Source of the DNA: Streptomyces tropicalis
GTDB lineage: Bacteria > Actinomycetota > Actinomycetes > Streptomycetales > Streptomycetaceae
NCBI RefSeq assembly: GCF_029269835.1
Contig: NZ_JARJBB010000003.1
Coordinates: 248,001-312,000, forward strand
Reading direction: 5' to 3'
DNA: 64,000 nucleotides
Shown: positions 1-11,364 of the stretch, in pieces
How positions within the stretch are numbered: position 1 is the stretch's first letter
Layout of the letters: each line of letters opens with the position of its first letter
Notes under the pieces: model-generated
Told to the model about the DNA's origin: nothing
Databases searched by the model: none
Seen by the model: only the letters and a program-made list of their open reading frames with translations
Program-made: the position numbers and the translations under genes

Positions 1-1992
1 GGGCCGCCGGTTGTCCGGGTCCACCAGGGCGCGGTACTCGGCCTCGGTGCCCTGGTAGAGGTCCGGCACGCCCGGCATGGTCAGGTGCACCAGGGCGGTC
101 CCGAGGACGTTGGCCCGGATGTGCGGCTCCAGCCGCCCGCGGAAGTCTGCCACCCGCTCGCCGGGCACCCCGCACGGCCCGTCCGTCACGAACCGCGCCA
201 CCGCCTCCTCGTACGGCGGCTCCTGCTCGGTCCAGCCGGTGTACAGGCCCGCCTCCCGCGCGTGCTTCAGCATCGCCTCCCGGACCCGCTCCGGATCCGC
301 CGGGCCGAGCCCGAACACGGTCTGCCAGGCCGCCCACGCCAGCTGACCGTCCGGCACGTCCTCCTCGGCGTGCGTCGCCTCCGCCAGCACCTCGGCCCAC
401 CGCCGCGGGCACTCGGACAGCACGGCCAGTGCCGCCCGCACGTCCGCGCTGCGCTTGGTGTCGTGCGTGGAGACCACCGTCCCCGTCAGCGGCCAGTCCC
501 GCTGCATCCGCAGGCAGTACGCGTGGAAGTCCTCCGGGGACACGCCCGGGCGGCCGGGATCGCCGCCGACCTCGTTGACGGAGAGCAGCGGCACGTAGCG
601 GTAGAAGGCGGTGTCCTCCACCGACTTCGCGCGCAGCGCGGACGACGCCTGGGCGAAGCGCGTCCGCAGCTCCACGGCGCCGGGGCCCTCCCCGGCCCGG
701 CCCAGCACCACCGCGCGCACCACGTCGACCGCCTCGGCCTCCTCCGGCACGGTGAAGGCGAGCCGGGCCTCCCGCGCGGCGTCCCCGGTGACCACCCGGG
801 CCGCGTCGACGGAGTCGTACGGGCGGTAGACCTCCATGCGGACGAGCAGTTCCCGCAGGGCGGTGCGCAGCGCCCAGGGCGCCCGGTCGCGCAGCGCGGG
901 GTCGGGCGACCCGCCGCACAGCCGGTCCGCGACGCGGGTCAGCCGCTCCGTCTCGGCGGCCAGTTCGTGCGTGACCACCGTGTAGCCCGCCCGCCGGGCC
1001 GTCGCGTCCCAGTCGCCGCCGCGGTCCGTCTGGGGGGCGGCGAATCCGCGGTAGACGGTGACGAGTTCCCGCGCCCCGCCGGGATCCGTGAACAGGCCGT
1101 CGACCCGGCGCAGCGCGTCGTAGCCCGTGGTGCCCGCGACCGGCCAGGACGCGGGCAGATGCTCGTGGTCCGCGAGGATCTTCTCCACCACCGTCCAGCG
1201 GCCGCCGCTCGCCGCGTGCAGCCGGGCGAGGTAGGTGTCGGGGTCGGCGAGGCCGTCCGGGTGGTCGATGCGCAGGCCGTCCACCACGCCCTCGTGCAGC
1301 AGCTGGAGGATCTTGGCGTGCGTCGCCTCGAAGACCTCCGGATCCTCCACCCGCACCCCGATCAGGTCGGAGATGCTGAAGAAGCGCCGGTAGTTCAGCT
1401 CGGTGCGGGCCAGCCGCCACCACGTGAGCCGGTAGAACTGCGCGTCGAGCAGCCGGGGCAGCGGGAGGTGCGCCGTGCCCTCGCGCAGCGGGAAGGCGTG
1501 GTCGTAGTAGCGCAGGACGTCGCCGTCGGTCTTCAGCTGCCCCGTCTCGGAGCCGACCGGGCCGCCGAGCACCGGAAGCAGCAGCCGCCCGTCCTGGGCG
1601 TCCCAGTCGATGTCGAACCAGCGGGCGTACGGCGACGACGGGCCCTGCCGGAGCACGTCCCACAGGGCGTGGTTGTGACGCGGGGCCATGGCCATGTGGT
1701 TCGGGACGATGTCCACCACCAGGCCCAGCCCGTGCTCCCGCGCGGTGCGCGCCAGGGCGCGCAGCCCGTCCTCGCCGCCGAGCTCGCCGCGCACGCGCGC
1801 GTGGTCGACGACGTCGTACCCGTGCACGGAGCCGGGGACGGCCTCCAGGACGGGGGACAGGTGCAGGTGCGAGACGCCGAGCGAGGCCAGGTACGGCACG
1901 GCGGCCGCCGCGGCCGCGAAGGGGAAGTCGGGCTGGAGCTGGAGCCGGTAGGTGGCGGTGGGCACGAGGGGGGCGGGGCGCTCCTGTGTCAT
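1..1992 (-). CDS. treY: Maltooligosyl trehalose synthase TreY (3' end outside window)
   Basis: GH13 enzyme that converts the reducing-end alpha-1,4 bond of maltooligosaccharides to an alpha,alpha-1,1 bond, the first step of the TreY-TreZ trehalose route. The 664 visible codons start at ATG 1992 and run off the window; family members are usually about 750-830 aa, so the C-terminus is missing. Motifs seen: DIVPNHMA (conserved region I), GLRIDHPDGLADP (nucleophile region), VEKIL (acid/base region) and STHDTKRS (region IV). The start gives MTQERPAPLVPTATYRLQLQ, a typical TreY N-terminus. It lies downstream of glgX in the same orientation with a hairpin between them, so the two may be separately terminated. 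treZ would be expected nearby, outside the window. Confidence 0.95.
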   Translation of the reverse strand, partial: MTQERPAPLVPTATYRLQLQPDFPFAAAAAAVPYLASLGVSHLHLSPVLEAVPGSVHGYDVVDHARVRGELGGEDGLRALARTAREHGLGLVVDIVPNHMAMAPRHNHALWDVLRQGPSSPYARWFDIDWDAQDGRLLLPVLGGPVGSETGQLKTDGDVLRYYDHAFPLREGTAHLPLPRLLDAQFYRLTWWRLARTELNYRRFFSISDLIGVRVEDPEVFEATHAKILQLLHEGVVDGLRIDHPDGLADPDTYLARLHAASGGRWTVVEKILADHEHLPASWPVAGTTGYDALRRVDGLFTDPGGARELVTVYRGFAAPQTDRGGDWDATARRAGYTVVTHELAAETERLTRVADRLCGGSPDPALRDRAPWALRTALRELLVRMEVYRPYDSVDAARVVTGDAAREARLAFTVPEEAEAVDVVRAVVLGRAGEGPGAVELRTRFAQASSALRAKSVEDTAFYRYVPLLSVNEVGGDPGRPGVSPEDFHAYCLRMQRDWPLTGTVVSTHDTKRSADVRAALAVLSECPRRWAEVLAEATHAEEDVPDGQLAWAAWQTVFGLGPADPERVREAMLKHAREAGLYTGWTEQEPPYEEAVARFVTDGPCGVPGERVADFRGRLEPHIRANVLGTALVHLTMPGVPDLYQGTEAEYRALVDPDNRRP

Positions 1993-2056
1993 GCAGAGCT
2001 ACGTACCCGCCCCGCCCGCATTCCTGTCACCGGCGCGCCCACGAGCCCCCGCACGC

Positions 2057-2089
2057 GGGCACCCGGGGAGGCCCGCGCACCGGGTGCCC
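2057..2089 (-). terminator. Hairpin between glgX and treY
   Basis: A perfect 10-bp inverted repeat, GGGCACCCGG / CCGGGTGCCC, with a 13-nt loop lies 18 bp past the glgX stop and 65 bp before the treY start. There is no T-run, as is common for Streptomyces terminators. It probably ends or attenuates glgX transcription. Confidence 0.55.
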
Positions 2090-2106
2090 CTCGGTCTCCC
2101 GGTGCG

Positions 2107-4278
<2,172 letters not shown>

Positions 4279-5088
4279 GGACACGACTCTTTCAGGAGTG
4301 GGGCGGCGAAGGTGGCACCTTGCCCTCGAGTCTCCCCGAAAGTGACGGAACCACCCATGACTTACGTCCCTCTTACCCGTCGACCAGTGCATAGGCGGCG
4401 TTCCGCCCACTTCTCGACCGACCGGCGCATCGGATCCAGCGCCCGCCGGGCCGGTGGGGTCGGTGCGGGGCCGCCGGCGCCCGGATCGGAGGGCGCGGAT
4501 CCGGGCGGCGCGGGGTGAGGGTCCGGGGGCGCGAGGTCCGGCGGGCGCGGAGTGCGGGTCCGGGCCCGGAGGGCGTGGGCCGTCATCCGGGACGGCCGCC
4601 GGTCACCCGTCGTTCACCCTTTCCGCCGCGGGCTCCGTCTCCCGGCCGCCGCCCCGCCCGGGGCGGCGCGGAGCCGTCCGCCCTCCGGGTCTCCGCGCGA
4701 GCGGCGCCCCGGGACGGCCCGGGGGACCCGGGGCCGTCCCGGGGTCCGGGCAACTGCCCCGCGGAGCCCGGGGCATGTGCTGCCCGATGGGGAACGGGCA
4801 GGCCGGACGGGTCCCGTGGCCTGCGCGGAGGCGTGATGTCGCGTCGTCGCAGGGGGCCGGTGCCCGCGACCGGCCTCCGTCGGCCGCCGTGCGCCTCCCC
4901 CTTCCCCCGCGGGTGTCCTCCTGATGAATCCGCTCACTCGATCCTTGCCCGCACGCCGGAACAGGCGTGTGGAAGCCGGAAGTTGGGAAACGAGCTGTGC
5001 ATCCGGCTGCACCGCGCACTGCTCCCGGAGTACCCTTCCTTGATCGTTGGGACGGGGAGAGCTCGGGGGAGCGGAAGGCGGTGCACGG
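4279..5088. other. 810-bp non-coding gap
   Basis: Separates divergent glgX (minus) and the HEPN gene (plus). Positions 4440-4760 are GC-rich low-complexity sequence full of short GGGTCCGGG-like repeats. Open frames on both strands here look like chance GC-rich frames with no recognisable protein. Around 4951-4972 there is an imperfect hairpin (CGCACGCC / GGCGTGTG, loop GGAACA). Promoters for both flanking genes must lie here, but I could not place them. Confidence 0.5.
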
Positions 5089-6327
5089 GTGGGCTCGGGA
5101 GGCCTGGAGCTACCCCCTGGTGACGAGGGTCACGAGGGGAGCTCCGCAGACGTCCCGCCCGGTGCGGTGTCCCTCGCCCGGCCGATGGGCGCCGGTGCCA
5201 TCGGCCCGGAGCTGGACTGGGACGCCGGCGCCTGGCGCGAGGTGCGCACCCGGGCCCAGCGCGCCGGCCGGGCCTACATCTGGCTGAATCTCGTCGAGCA
5301 GCGGCTGCGCGCCGTCGTGGCCGCGGTGCTGCGCCCCGTCTACGAGCCCGTCCACGGCGACGAGTGGGTGGTCGCCGCCGCCGGGCCGGCCGGGCAGGAG
5401 TGGGTGCAGCGCGCGGTCGCCGTGCGCGAGGTCAGCCGCCGCAAGGGCTACTTGCTGGACCCCGCCGACGACAACGTGATCAGCTTCCTCACCCTCCCGC
5501 AGCTGCGGGAGCTGATGGTGCAGCACTGGCCCTGCTTCGAGCCGTACGTCGACGAGCGCCGGGACGTCGAACTGGCCCTGGACGAGCTGGAGGTCACCCG
5601 CAACGTCGTCTCCCGCAACCGCGCCCTGTCCGAGGCGGTGCTCAACCAGGCCGAGCGGGCCTCGGCCCGTCTGCTGGACATCCTGGGCGCCGGCGGCGAC
5701 GTGCCCTCGGCGCGGCGGCTGCCCGTCGACGCGGTGGAGGACCTGGTGGGGGACCGGTACGCCGACGTGGTCGCCGTGCATCCGGACCGGGTGCGGCTGC
5801 TGACCCAGTTCCCGGCCGAGGACATCTTCGGCGGTGCCCGCCGCCTCGACGCCATCGGCATCGGCCTGAACCTGCTGGTGCAGAACTTCTCCGGCCGCCG
5901 CCTGATGCGCCTGGCCGAGGCGGGGGGCCGGGTGCGCCTGCTCTTCCTGAACCCGGCCTCCAGCGCCGTCAAGCGGCGGGAGCGCGAACTCGGACTCAAG
6001 CGGGGTGAGCTGAGCCGCTCCGTGGAGATGAACATCCTGCACATGCGCCGGGTGCGCTCCCGGCTGCGCGACCCGGGTGCCTTCGAGATCCAGGTCTACG
6101 ACGAGACCCCCCGGGTGACGGCCTACCTGGTCGACGGCGACGGCTCGGACGGCATCGCCGTCGTGCAGTCCTACCTGCGGCACAGCCGGGGCATGGAGGC
6201 GCCGGTGCTCGTCCTGCGCCACGGGAACAAGGTGGTCACGTCGGACGAGGTGCACGAGTCCGGACTCTTCTCCACCTATCGCGAGGAGTTCGAACTGATG
6301 TGGGCCGACTCGCGGCCCGTGTCCTGA
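5089..6327 (+). CDS. SAV2148-type HEPN domain protein
   Basis: A 412-aa protein that I recognise as the Streptomyces family named after SAV2148, annotated with a HEPN domain. Its biochemical function is unknown; HEPN domains are often RNases or nucleotide-binding modules. The GTG at 5089 (VGSGGLELPPGDEG) is preferred over the ATG at 5047 because the family N-terminus matches from there and a GGAAGG lies upstream. The region YIWLNLVEQRLRAVV near the N-terminus and the ELDLE-like helical middle are strongly conserved in my memory of the family; the C-terminal part (RRLMRLAEAGGRVRLLFLNP) resembles a PLD-like or effector fold. No partner gene is adjacent. Family call fairly sure, function unassigned. 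Confidence 0.85.
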   Translation: MGSGGLELPPGDEGHEGSSADVPPGAVSLARPMGAGAIGPELDWDAGAWREVRTRAQRAGRAYIWLNLVEQRLRAVVAAVLRPVYEPVHGDEWVVAAAGPAGQEWVQRAVAVREVSRRKGYLLDPADDNVISFLTLPQLRELMVQHWPCFEPYVDERRDVELALDELEVTRNVVSRNRALSEAVLNQAERASARLLDILGAGGDVPSARRLPVDAVEDLVGDRYADVVAVHPDRVRLLTQFPAEDIFGGARRLDAIGIGLNLLVQNFSGRRLMRLAEAGGRVRLLFLNPASSAVKRRERELGLKRGELSRSVEMNILHMRRVRSRLRDPGAFEIQVYDETPRVTAYLVDGDGSDGIAVVQSYLRHSRGMEAPVLVLRHGNKVVTSDEVHESGLFSTYREEFELMWADSRPVS

Positions 6328-6615
6328 GGCGACCCGTGGTGTCCGTCTTCTGACGGTTCATCCGGAGGCGGGTGGGGATGCGGCCGGAAGCGGAAGGCGG
6401 TCCTCGGATTGTCGGTGGCGCATGCGAGGGTGGAGACCACCGGGGGACGCACCACTGAGGAGGGGGGCCGCCATGGGCCGGCACCGCATGCCGTCGATCG
6501 GCTTCGGCACGAGGGCGAGGACGAGGGGGAAGGACCCGTGTCCGGGGCGTACCGGGCCCGGACCGGCAGGGCCCGGAGCCGCGGCCGAGGGGGCACGGGT
6601 GAGCGGGGCCGTGCG

Positions 6616-7329
6616 ATGAGCTGGGCCGGCGGGCCGCTGGTGGCCTTCGACCTCGAGACGACCGGCACCGACATCGAGACCGACCGCATCGTCACCGCGG
6701 CGGTGGTTGCGGTGGATCCGGACGGGCGGCTGCCCCGACCGCGGACCTGGCTGCTCGACCCGGGCGTGGCGATACCCCCCGAGGCGGCCGCGATCCACGG
6801 CATCTCCACCGACCACGCCCGCGCGCAGGGCGTTCCGGCCGCCCCGGCGATCGAGGAGATCACGTCCACGGTCGCCGCCGCGCTGGCCTCGGGGACCCCG
6901 CTGGTGGTGATGAACGCGCGGTTCGACCTCTCCCTGCTCGACCGCGAGTGCCGTCGGCACGGGGTGGAGCCGCTGGCCGGCCGGTTGCGCGGAATACCCT
7001 CCCCGGTCATCGACCCGCTGGTCCTCGACAAACACGTGGACCGGTACCGCAAGGGCAAGAGGAACCTCCAGGCCCTGTGCGCCCACTACGGCGTACAACT
7101 GCACGACGCGCACGACGCGGTCGCCGACGCGGTGGCCGCCGCACGGGCGGCGCGGCGCATGGGCGCGCAGTACGCGGCCATAGGGAGCATGGCGCCCGCG
7201 GACCTCCATCACCTCCAGGTGCGGGCGGCGGCCGAGCAGGCGGCGTCGCTCCAGAGCTACCTCAGACGCACCTCCGACCCGGAGGCCCGGGTCGAGGCGG
7301 CCTGGCCTGTCGTCCCCCGTCCCGCCTGA
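6616..7329 (+). CDS. DEDDh 3'-5' exonuclease (DnaQ-like)
   Basis: A 237-aa RNase T / DnaQ-fold exonuclease, probably acting on DNA ends as a stand-alone proofreading or repair exonuclease. ExoI motif FDLETTGTD (DxE), ExoII around VVMNARFDLSLLDRE (Asp) and ExoIII HDAHDAVADA (H...D) are all present, so the four acidic residues and the catalytic His look intact. The frame is open far upstream, but homology and the compact fold begin at ATG 6616. It ends 81 bp before the convergent phosphotransferase gene. It is not the Pol III epsilon chain itself, since it lacks polymerase or BRCT fusions. Confidence 0.9.
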   Translation: MSWAGGPLVAFDLETTGTDIETDRIVTAAVVAVDPDGRLPRPRTWLLDPGVAIPPEAAAIHGISTDHARAQGVPAAPAIEEITSTVAAALASGTPLVVMNARFDLSLLDRECRRHGVEPLAGRLRGIPSPVIDPLVLDKHVDRYRKGKRNLQALCAHYGVQLHDAHDAVADAVAAARAARRMGAQYAAIGSMAPADLHHLQVRAAAEQAASLQSYLRRTSDPEARVEAAWPVVPRPA

Positions 7330-7410
7330 CGGGCGGGGTCCGGCGGGGGTGCGGCCCGCGGCGGCCTCCGCCCGCGGGTGTGCCGCACGGCGCGCCGGGG
7401 ACGCCCCGGG

Positions 7411-8274
7411 TCAGAAGGGGTACCAGCGCACCGTCTCGTCTCCGTCCCGCAGGGAGGCCACCCGGCGGGCGAACTCGGCCCGTGCGCCGGGACTGGCCGG
7501 CGCGTGCTGGGCGACCCAGGCGCAGCTCGCCGTCTCTCGGGCGCCGCGCAGCACCGAGCAGCCCTCCCAGGAGCGCACGTCCCAGCCGTAGGCCGCGGTG
7601 AAGGCGTCGTAGGACGCGGCGGGCAGGCCGTACCGGTCGCGGGAGAGGGCCATCACCACGAGGTCGTGCTCGCGCAGGTCGGCGGAGAAGGTCTCCAGGT
7701 CCACCAGCACCGGCCCGTCCGGGCCCACGTGCACGTTGCGCGGCAGCGCGTCGCCGTGGATCGGGCCCGGCGGGAGGTGCGGGGCGAGTGCGGCCGCGGC
7801 CGCCGCGAAGCCGTCGCGGCGCTCGCGCAGATACGCCGTGTCCTCGGCGGCCACGGCGTCGCCGGCCAGCCGCAGCCAGCGCTCCACCCCGCCCAGCAGG
7901 TCCCGCCGCGGCAGGGCGAAGGGCGGGGCGGCCAGGGCGTGGACGAGGCGCAGCAGCACCGCCAGGTCCCGGGGTTCCGGCGGCCGTACCGGGTCGGGCA
8001 GCCGCTGCCACACCGTCACCGGGTGCCCCTCGACGAGCGCGGCGTCGGGGCCGGCCGCGCGGACCGCCGGGACGCCGGTCTCGGCCAGCCACCGCGCGGT
8101 CCGCAGTTCGTGGCGGGCCCGCTCCAGCAGCTCCTCGTCGCGGCCCACCTTGACGACCAGGTCTCCGGCGGCGAACACCGCGTTCTCGCCCAGGGAGAGC
8201 AGGCGCGCGTCCCGCCTCGCGCCGGGCAGCACGTCCGCCGCGGCCAGTACCTCCCGCGCCCGTGCCTCGTCCAT
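7411..8274 (-). CDS. Aminoglycoside phosphotransferase-family kinase
   Basis: A 287-aa APH/choline kinase-fold protein (PF01636). N-lobe [16 protein letters not shown] carries the ATP-binding Lys; the catalytic loop is [12 protein letters not shown] and the metal-binding segment is VLVDLETF. Substrate is unknown; most Streptomyces members are uncharacterised and should not be read as resistance genes without data. Start ATG 8274 is preceded by GGAGGCGGGCG, a good ribosome binding site. It is divergent from the glycosyltransferase gene, with 169 bp between them. Confidence 0.85.
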   Translation of the reverse strand: MDEARAREVLAAADVLPGARRDARLLSLGENAVFAAGDLVVKVGRDEELLERARHELRTARWLAETGVPAVRAAGPDAALVEGHPVTVWQRLPDPVRPPEPRDLAVLLRLVHALAAPPFALPRRDLLGGVERWLRLAGDAVAAEDTAYLRERRDGFAAAAAALAPHLPPGPIHGDALPRNVHVGPDGPVLVDLETFSADLREHDLVVMALSRDRYGLPAASYDAFTAAYGWDVRSWEGCSVLRGARETASCAWVAQHAPASPGARAEFARRVASLRDGDETVRWYPF

Positions 8275-8406
8275 CGCCCGCCTCCGTGTCCCCGGTCGTC
8301 CTCGGCGATCAGTGTCCCATCCGGTGGGTCCGCTCCGGCGCCGGGAGGAGACGGGCGGCCTCACGGGTGCCACGGCCCGCGGCGGCCGTCCGCGCCGGAC
8401 ATGGCA

Positions 8407-8436
8407 TTGCACGAGACGTATCGTCTCGCCTAGCGT
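8407..8436 (+). promoter_or_regulatory. Promoter with palindromic operator in its spacer
   Basis: TTGCAC (8407-8412) and TAGCGT (8431-8436) are spaced by 18 bp. Within the spacer is a perfect palindrome CGAGACG-TAT-CGTCTCG (8412-8428), the form typical of TetR-family operators. The TAGCGT box ends 7 nt before the ATG at 8444, so the transcript is probably leaderless. Bound repressor would occlude RNA polymerase. No TetR gene is next to it. Confidence 0.7.
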
Positions 8437-8443
8437 GGGCGCC

Positions 8444-9649
8444 ATGACCGCACCCGCCCACATCGCCATGTTCTCCATCGCCGCCCACGGCCATGTGAAC
8501 CCCAGCCTCGAAGTGATCCGCGAGCTCGTCGCCCGCGGCCACCGCGTCACGTACGCCATCCCCCCGGCCCTCGCCGCCAAGGCCGCCGGGACGGGCGCCG
8601 AGGTGCGCCCCTGGCATTCCACCCTGCCCGGGCCCGACGACGACCCCGCCGCCTGGGGGACCACCCTCCTGGACAACGTCGAGCCCTTCCTCGACGACGC
8701 CGTCCAGGCCCTTCCGCAGCTCGCGGACGCCTATGCGGGCGACGAACCCGACCTCGTCCTGCACGACATCGCCTCCTACCCGGCCCGCGTCCTCGCCCAC
8801 CGGTGGGGCGTGCCGGCCGTGTCCCTCTCGCCCAACCTCGTCGCCTGGGAGGGCTACGAGGAGGAGGTCGCCGAGCCGATGTGGGCGGAGCCGAAGCGCA
8901 CCGAGCGCGGCCGCGCCTACTACGCCCGCTTCACCGACTGGCTGACGGAGAACGGCATCACCGAGCACCCGGACCCCTTCCTCGGCCGCCCGGCCCGCTC
9001 CCTGGTCCTCATCCCCAGGGCCCTCCAGCCGCACGCCGACCGCGTCGACGCGACGGTCCACAGCTTCGTCGGCGCCTGCCGGGGCGACCGCACCGCCCAG
9101 GGCGACTGGCGGCGGCCCGTGGATGCCGCGAAGGTCGTGCTCGTCTCGCTCGGCTCCGCCTTCACCCGGCAGCCCGCCTTGTACCGCGCCTGCGTGGACG
9201 CCTTCGCGGGCCTGCCCGGCTGGCACGTGGTCCTGCAGATCGGTCGGCACGTCGACCCCGCCGAGCTGGGGCCCGTCCCCGGGAACGTCGAAGTGTCCAG
9301 CTGGGTACCGCAGTTGGCGGTCCTGCGTCAGGCCGACCTGTTCGTCACGCACGCCGGCGCGGGCGGCAGTCAGGAGGGGCTGGCCACGGCCACCCCGATG
9401 ATCGCCGTGCCGCAGGCCGTCGACCAGTTCGGCAACGCGGACCTGCTCCAGGGCCTCGGCGTCGCCCGGCACCTGCCGCGGGAGCAGGCGACCGCCGAGG
9501 CGCTGCGGGCCGCCGCGCTCGCCCTCGTCGACGACCCCGAGGTGGCGCGCCGCCTCGCCGCCGTCCGCGCGGGGATGGCGCAGGAGGGCGGAACGCGCCG
9601 CGCCGCCGACCTCGTCGAGGCCGAACTCCCCACGGGGCGGCGGCAGTAG
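8444..9649 (+). CDS. MGT-family (macrolide-type) glycosyltransferase
   Basis: A 401-aa GT1 UDP-glycosyltransferase of the OleD / macrolide glycosyltransferase type, which inactivates macrolides and other phenolic compounds by glucosylation. N-terminal Rossmann fold begins [20 protein letters not shown] with the catalytic His in AAHGHVNP. The C-terminal donor-binding region holds [20 protein letters not shown] and [20 protein letters not shown], the usual HxGxxS-like signature in which the Cys/Asn-type residue is G. Length is normal. No ribosome binding site is seen; the TAGCGT box 7 nt upstream indicates a leaderless message. A palindromic operator in the promoter suggests induction by a small molecule. 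Confidence 0.92.
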   Translation: MTAPAHIAMFSIAAHGHVNPSLEVIRELVARGHRVTYAIPPALAAKAAGTGAEVRPWHSTLPGPDDDPAAWGTTLLDNVEPFLDDAVQALPQLADAYAGDEPDLVLHDIASYPARVLAHRWGVPAVSLSPNLVAWEGYEEEVAEPMWAEPKRTERGRAYYARFTDWLTENGITEHPDPFLGRPARSLVLIPRALQPHADRVDATVHSFVGACRGDRTAQGDWRRPVDAAKVVLVSLGSAFTRQPALYRACVDAFAGLPGWHVVLQIGRHVDPAELGPVPGNVEVSSWVPQLAVLRQADLFVTHAGAGGSQEGLATATPMIAVPQAVDQFGNADLLQGLGVARHLPREQATAEALRAAALALVDDPEVARRLAAVRAGMAQEGGTRRAADLVEAELPTGRRQ

Positions 9650-9699
9650 CGGCGGAGCGGCGCCGGAGTGTCCGATCCGCCGGAAGGGCTCATGTTTGG

Positions 9700-9721
9700 G
9701 GTTGTGCAACCTTGTTGACAA
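9700..9721. promoter_or_regulatory. Two adjacent palindromes in a 275-bp gap
   Basis: GGTTG-TG-CAACC (9700-9711) is followed directly by TTGT-TG-ACAA (9712-9721), which also contains a TTGACA-like hexamer. They lie 51-72 bp after the glycosyltransferase stop. No matching -10 is found downstream at 16-19 bp. They may be an operator pair; the protein that binds is unknown. Confidence 0.35.
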
Positions 9722-9912
9722 AATCACAGCGGCGTGGAGAAGTTGATCCGGAGGCCGCTATCGGCCAGGGTTTCAACCACCTCCCTCCAGGAGGCCGCGG
9801 CCGTCGCGCCCGCCCCCACGGGGCACGACGGCCGCCCCTGGTCCTCTCCGCGCAGTCCCGCACGACGTGGGCGCGGCCGCCTTCCGGGCGGCCGCCGCGG
9901 TACGGCAGGACC

Positions 9913-9924
9913 TAGGCTGGGCCC
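9913..9924 (+). promoter_or_regulatory. -10 box for leaderless DUF1697 gene
   Basis: TAGGCT at 9913-9918 lies 6 nt before the ATG at 9925 with no ribosome binding site between them. Confidence 0.5.
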
Positions 9925-10479
9925 ATGAGGACGTACGCGGCGCTGCTGCGCGGCATCAACGTGGGTGGGAGCCGGAAGGTGCCCATGGCCGAGTTGCGCG
10001 CCCTGATGGGCGGGCTCGGGCTCGGCGGGGTCCGGACCCATCTCCAGAGCGGACAGGCCGTCTTCACCGCCGGCGGCGGTGACGAGGACTCCCTCGCCGC
10101 GGACCTCGCGCGGGCGGTCGAGGAGAGGTTCGGCTTCCCGGTCGACGTCCTCGTGCGCGACCACGCCTACCTGCGGGCCGTCATGGAGGACTGCCCCTTC
10201 CCGGCCGCCGAGTTGGAGGGCCGGCAACTGCACGTGACCTACTTCTCCGCCCCCGTCGACGCGGCGCGCTTCGCGGAGATCGACGCGGACGCCCTGCTGC
10301 CCGAGGCGTTCCGCCTCGGCGACCGCGTGCTGTACCTGTACGCGCCGGAGGGCCTCGGCCGCTCCCGGCTCGCCGAGCAGCTGGCCCGGCCCCGGCTGAC
10401 CAGGGGGCTCGTCGCCACCACCCGGAACTGGAACACCGTCGCCAAGCTGGTCGAGATGACCGCGCCGCCCGCGCCCTGA
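9925..10479 (+). CDS. DUF1697 family protein
   Basis: A 184-aa member of DUF1697 (PF08002), recognised by the N-terminus YAALLRGINVGGSRKVPMAE and the following SGQAVF segment. These small cytosolic proteins are widespread in bacteria; their function is not established. The family usually spans about 170-185 aa, so this copy is complete. The C-terminal part ends with the conserved TRNWNTVAKLVEM motif. The start is supported by the family N-terminus and by a TAGGCT box 6 nt upstream, indicating a leaderless message. It is followed in the same direction, after 96 bp, by the DsbA-like gene, which has its own -10 box, so they are probably separate transcripts. Confidence 0.9.
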   Translation: MRTYAALLRGINVGGSRKVPMAELRALMGGLGLGGVRTHLQSGQAVFTAGGGDEDSLAADLARAVEERFGFPVDVLVRDHAYLRAVMEDCPFPAAELEGRQLHVTYFSAPVDAARFAEIDADALLPEAFRLGDRVLYLYAPEGLGRSRLAEQLARPRLTRGLVATTRNWNTVAKLVEMTAPPAP

Positions 10480-10562
10480 CCACCCCCGCGCGGAGAACGC
10501 GCGGAGAAGTGGACCAGGGAATCGGCCGCCGATTGGGCCGGGACGCCGGTCCGCCGCGGCCG

Positions 10563-10575
10563 TAGCGTCGGACCC
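10563..10575 (+). promoter_or_regulatory. -10 box for leaderless DsbA-like gene
   Basis: TAGCGT at 10563-10568 lies 7 nt before the ATG at 10576, with no ribosome binding site. Confidence 0.5.
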
Positions 10576-11190
10576 ATGACGACGACACCCGCCCGCGTGG
10601 ACCTCTGGTTCGACCCCGCCTGCCCCTTCGCCTGGCTCACGTCCCGCTGGCTGCTGGAGGCCGAACGGCACCGCCCGCTCGACCTCCGTTTCCACGTCAT
10701 GAGCCTGTACCTGCACAACGAGGGCAACGAACTGCCCGACTGGTACCGGGAGCTGGTCGACAAGTCGATCGGCCCGGTCCGTGTCGCCGTCGCCGCCGCG
10801 GAACGGCACGGGGAGAAGGTGCTGCGGGACCTCTACACCGCGCTCGGGACCCGCATCCACGAGCAGCGGGCCGAGGACTACGACGCCGTCGTCGCCGCCT
10901 CCCTCGCCGAGACCGGACTCCCGGCCGACCTCGCCGGCGCCGCGCACGACCCGGCCCACGACGAGGCCGTGCGCCGCAGCCACACCGCCGGCACCGAACC
11001 GGACTCCGGCGGCTACGTCGGCACACCGACCCTGCACGTGGACGGCACGGTGTGGTTCGGGCCGGTGCTGCGGGCCGTCCCGCGCGGCGCACGGGCCGCC
11101 CGACTCTTCGACGCCTTCCGGGTCCTGGCCACCGACCCCGACGTCTTCGAGATCAAGCGCACCCGCACCGGAGCCCTGCGTTTCGACTGA
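10576..11190 (+). CDS. Mycothiol-dependent nitroreductase Rv2466c-like (DsbA fold)
   Basis: A 204-aa DsbA/thioredoxin-fold protein close to Mycobacterium tuberculosis Rv2466c, which uses mycothiol to reduce nitro compounds and quinone-like substrates. The active site here is ACPFAW: the first Cys is kept, but the second Cys of the Rv2466c CPWC motif is Ala, so it would need external mycothiol to resolve the intermediate. The family landmarks FHVMSLYLHNEG, KVLRDLYTALGTRIHEQ, the cis-Pro loop VGTPTLHVDG and the C-terminal EIKRTRTGALRFD are present. It is cytosolic, with no signal peptide. A strong bidirectional hairpin follows. Confidence 0.88.
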   Translation: MTTTPARVDLWFDPACPFAWLTSRWLLEAERHRPLDLRFHVMSLYLHNEGNELPDWYRELVDKSIGPVRVAVAAAERHGEKVLRDLYTALGTRIHEQRAEDYDAVVAASLAETGLPADLAGAAHDPAHDEAVRRSHTAGTEPDSGGYVGTPTLHVDGTVWFGPVLRAVPRGARAARLFDAFRVLATDPDVFEIKRTRTGALRFD

Positions 11191-11290
11191 CGCCCCGGCG
11201 GCCGCCGGTGTGACGATTCCGCGCTCCGTGACGCAGAAGAAAGAGCCGGCCACGCTCCGTCGACGAACACCGCCGACGGCAGGGCCGGCT

Positions 11291-11332
11291 GTCCGCGGCC
11301 CGGCATCACGGGGGTAGTGCCGGGCCGCGGAC
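11291..11332. terminator. Bidirectional terminator hairpin
   Basis: A perfect 15-bp stem, GTCCGCGGCCCGGCA / TGCCGGGCCGCGGAC, with a 12-nt loop sits between the convergent DsbA-like gene and the chelatase gene, so it can serve both. Confidence 0.8.
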
Positions 11333-11364
11333 GCGGCCGCGGAGGATCCGCGGGTGCCGGCCGC

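Noticed and set aside
4454..5123. Overlapping ORFs in the 810-bp gap after glgX
   Set aside because: Several frames are open at once and all have low-complexity GC-rich composition; no motif found.
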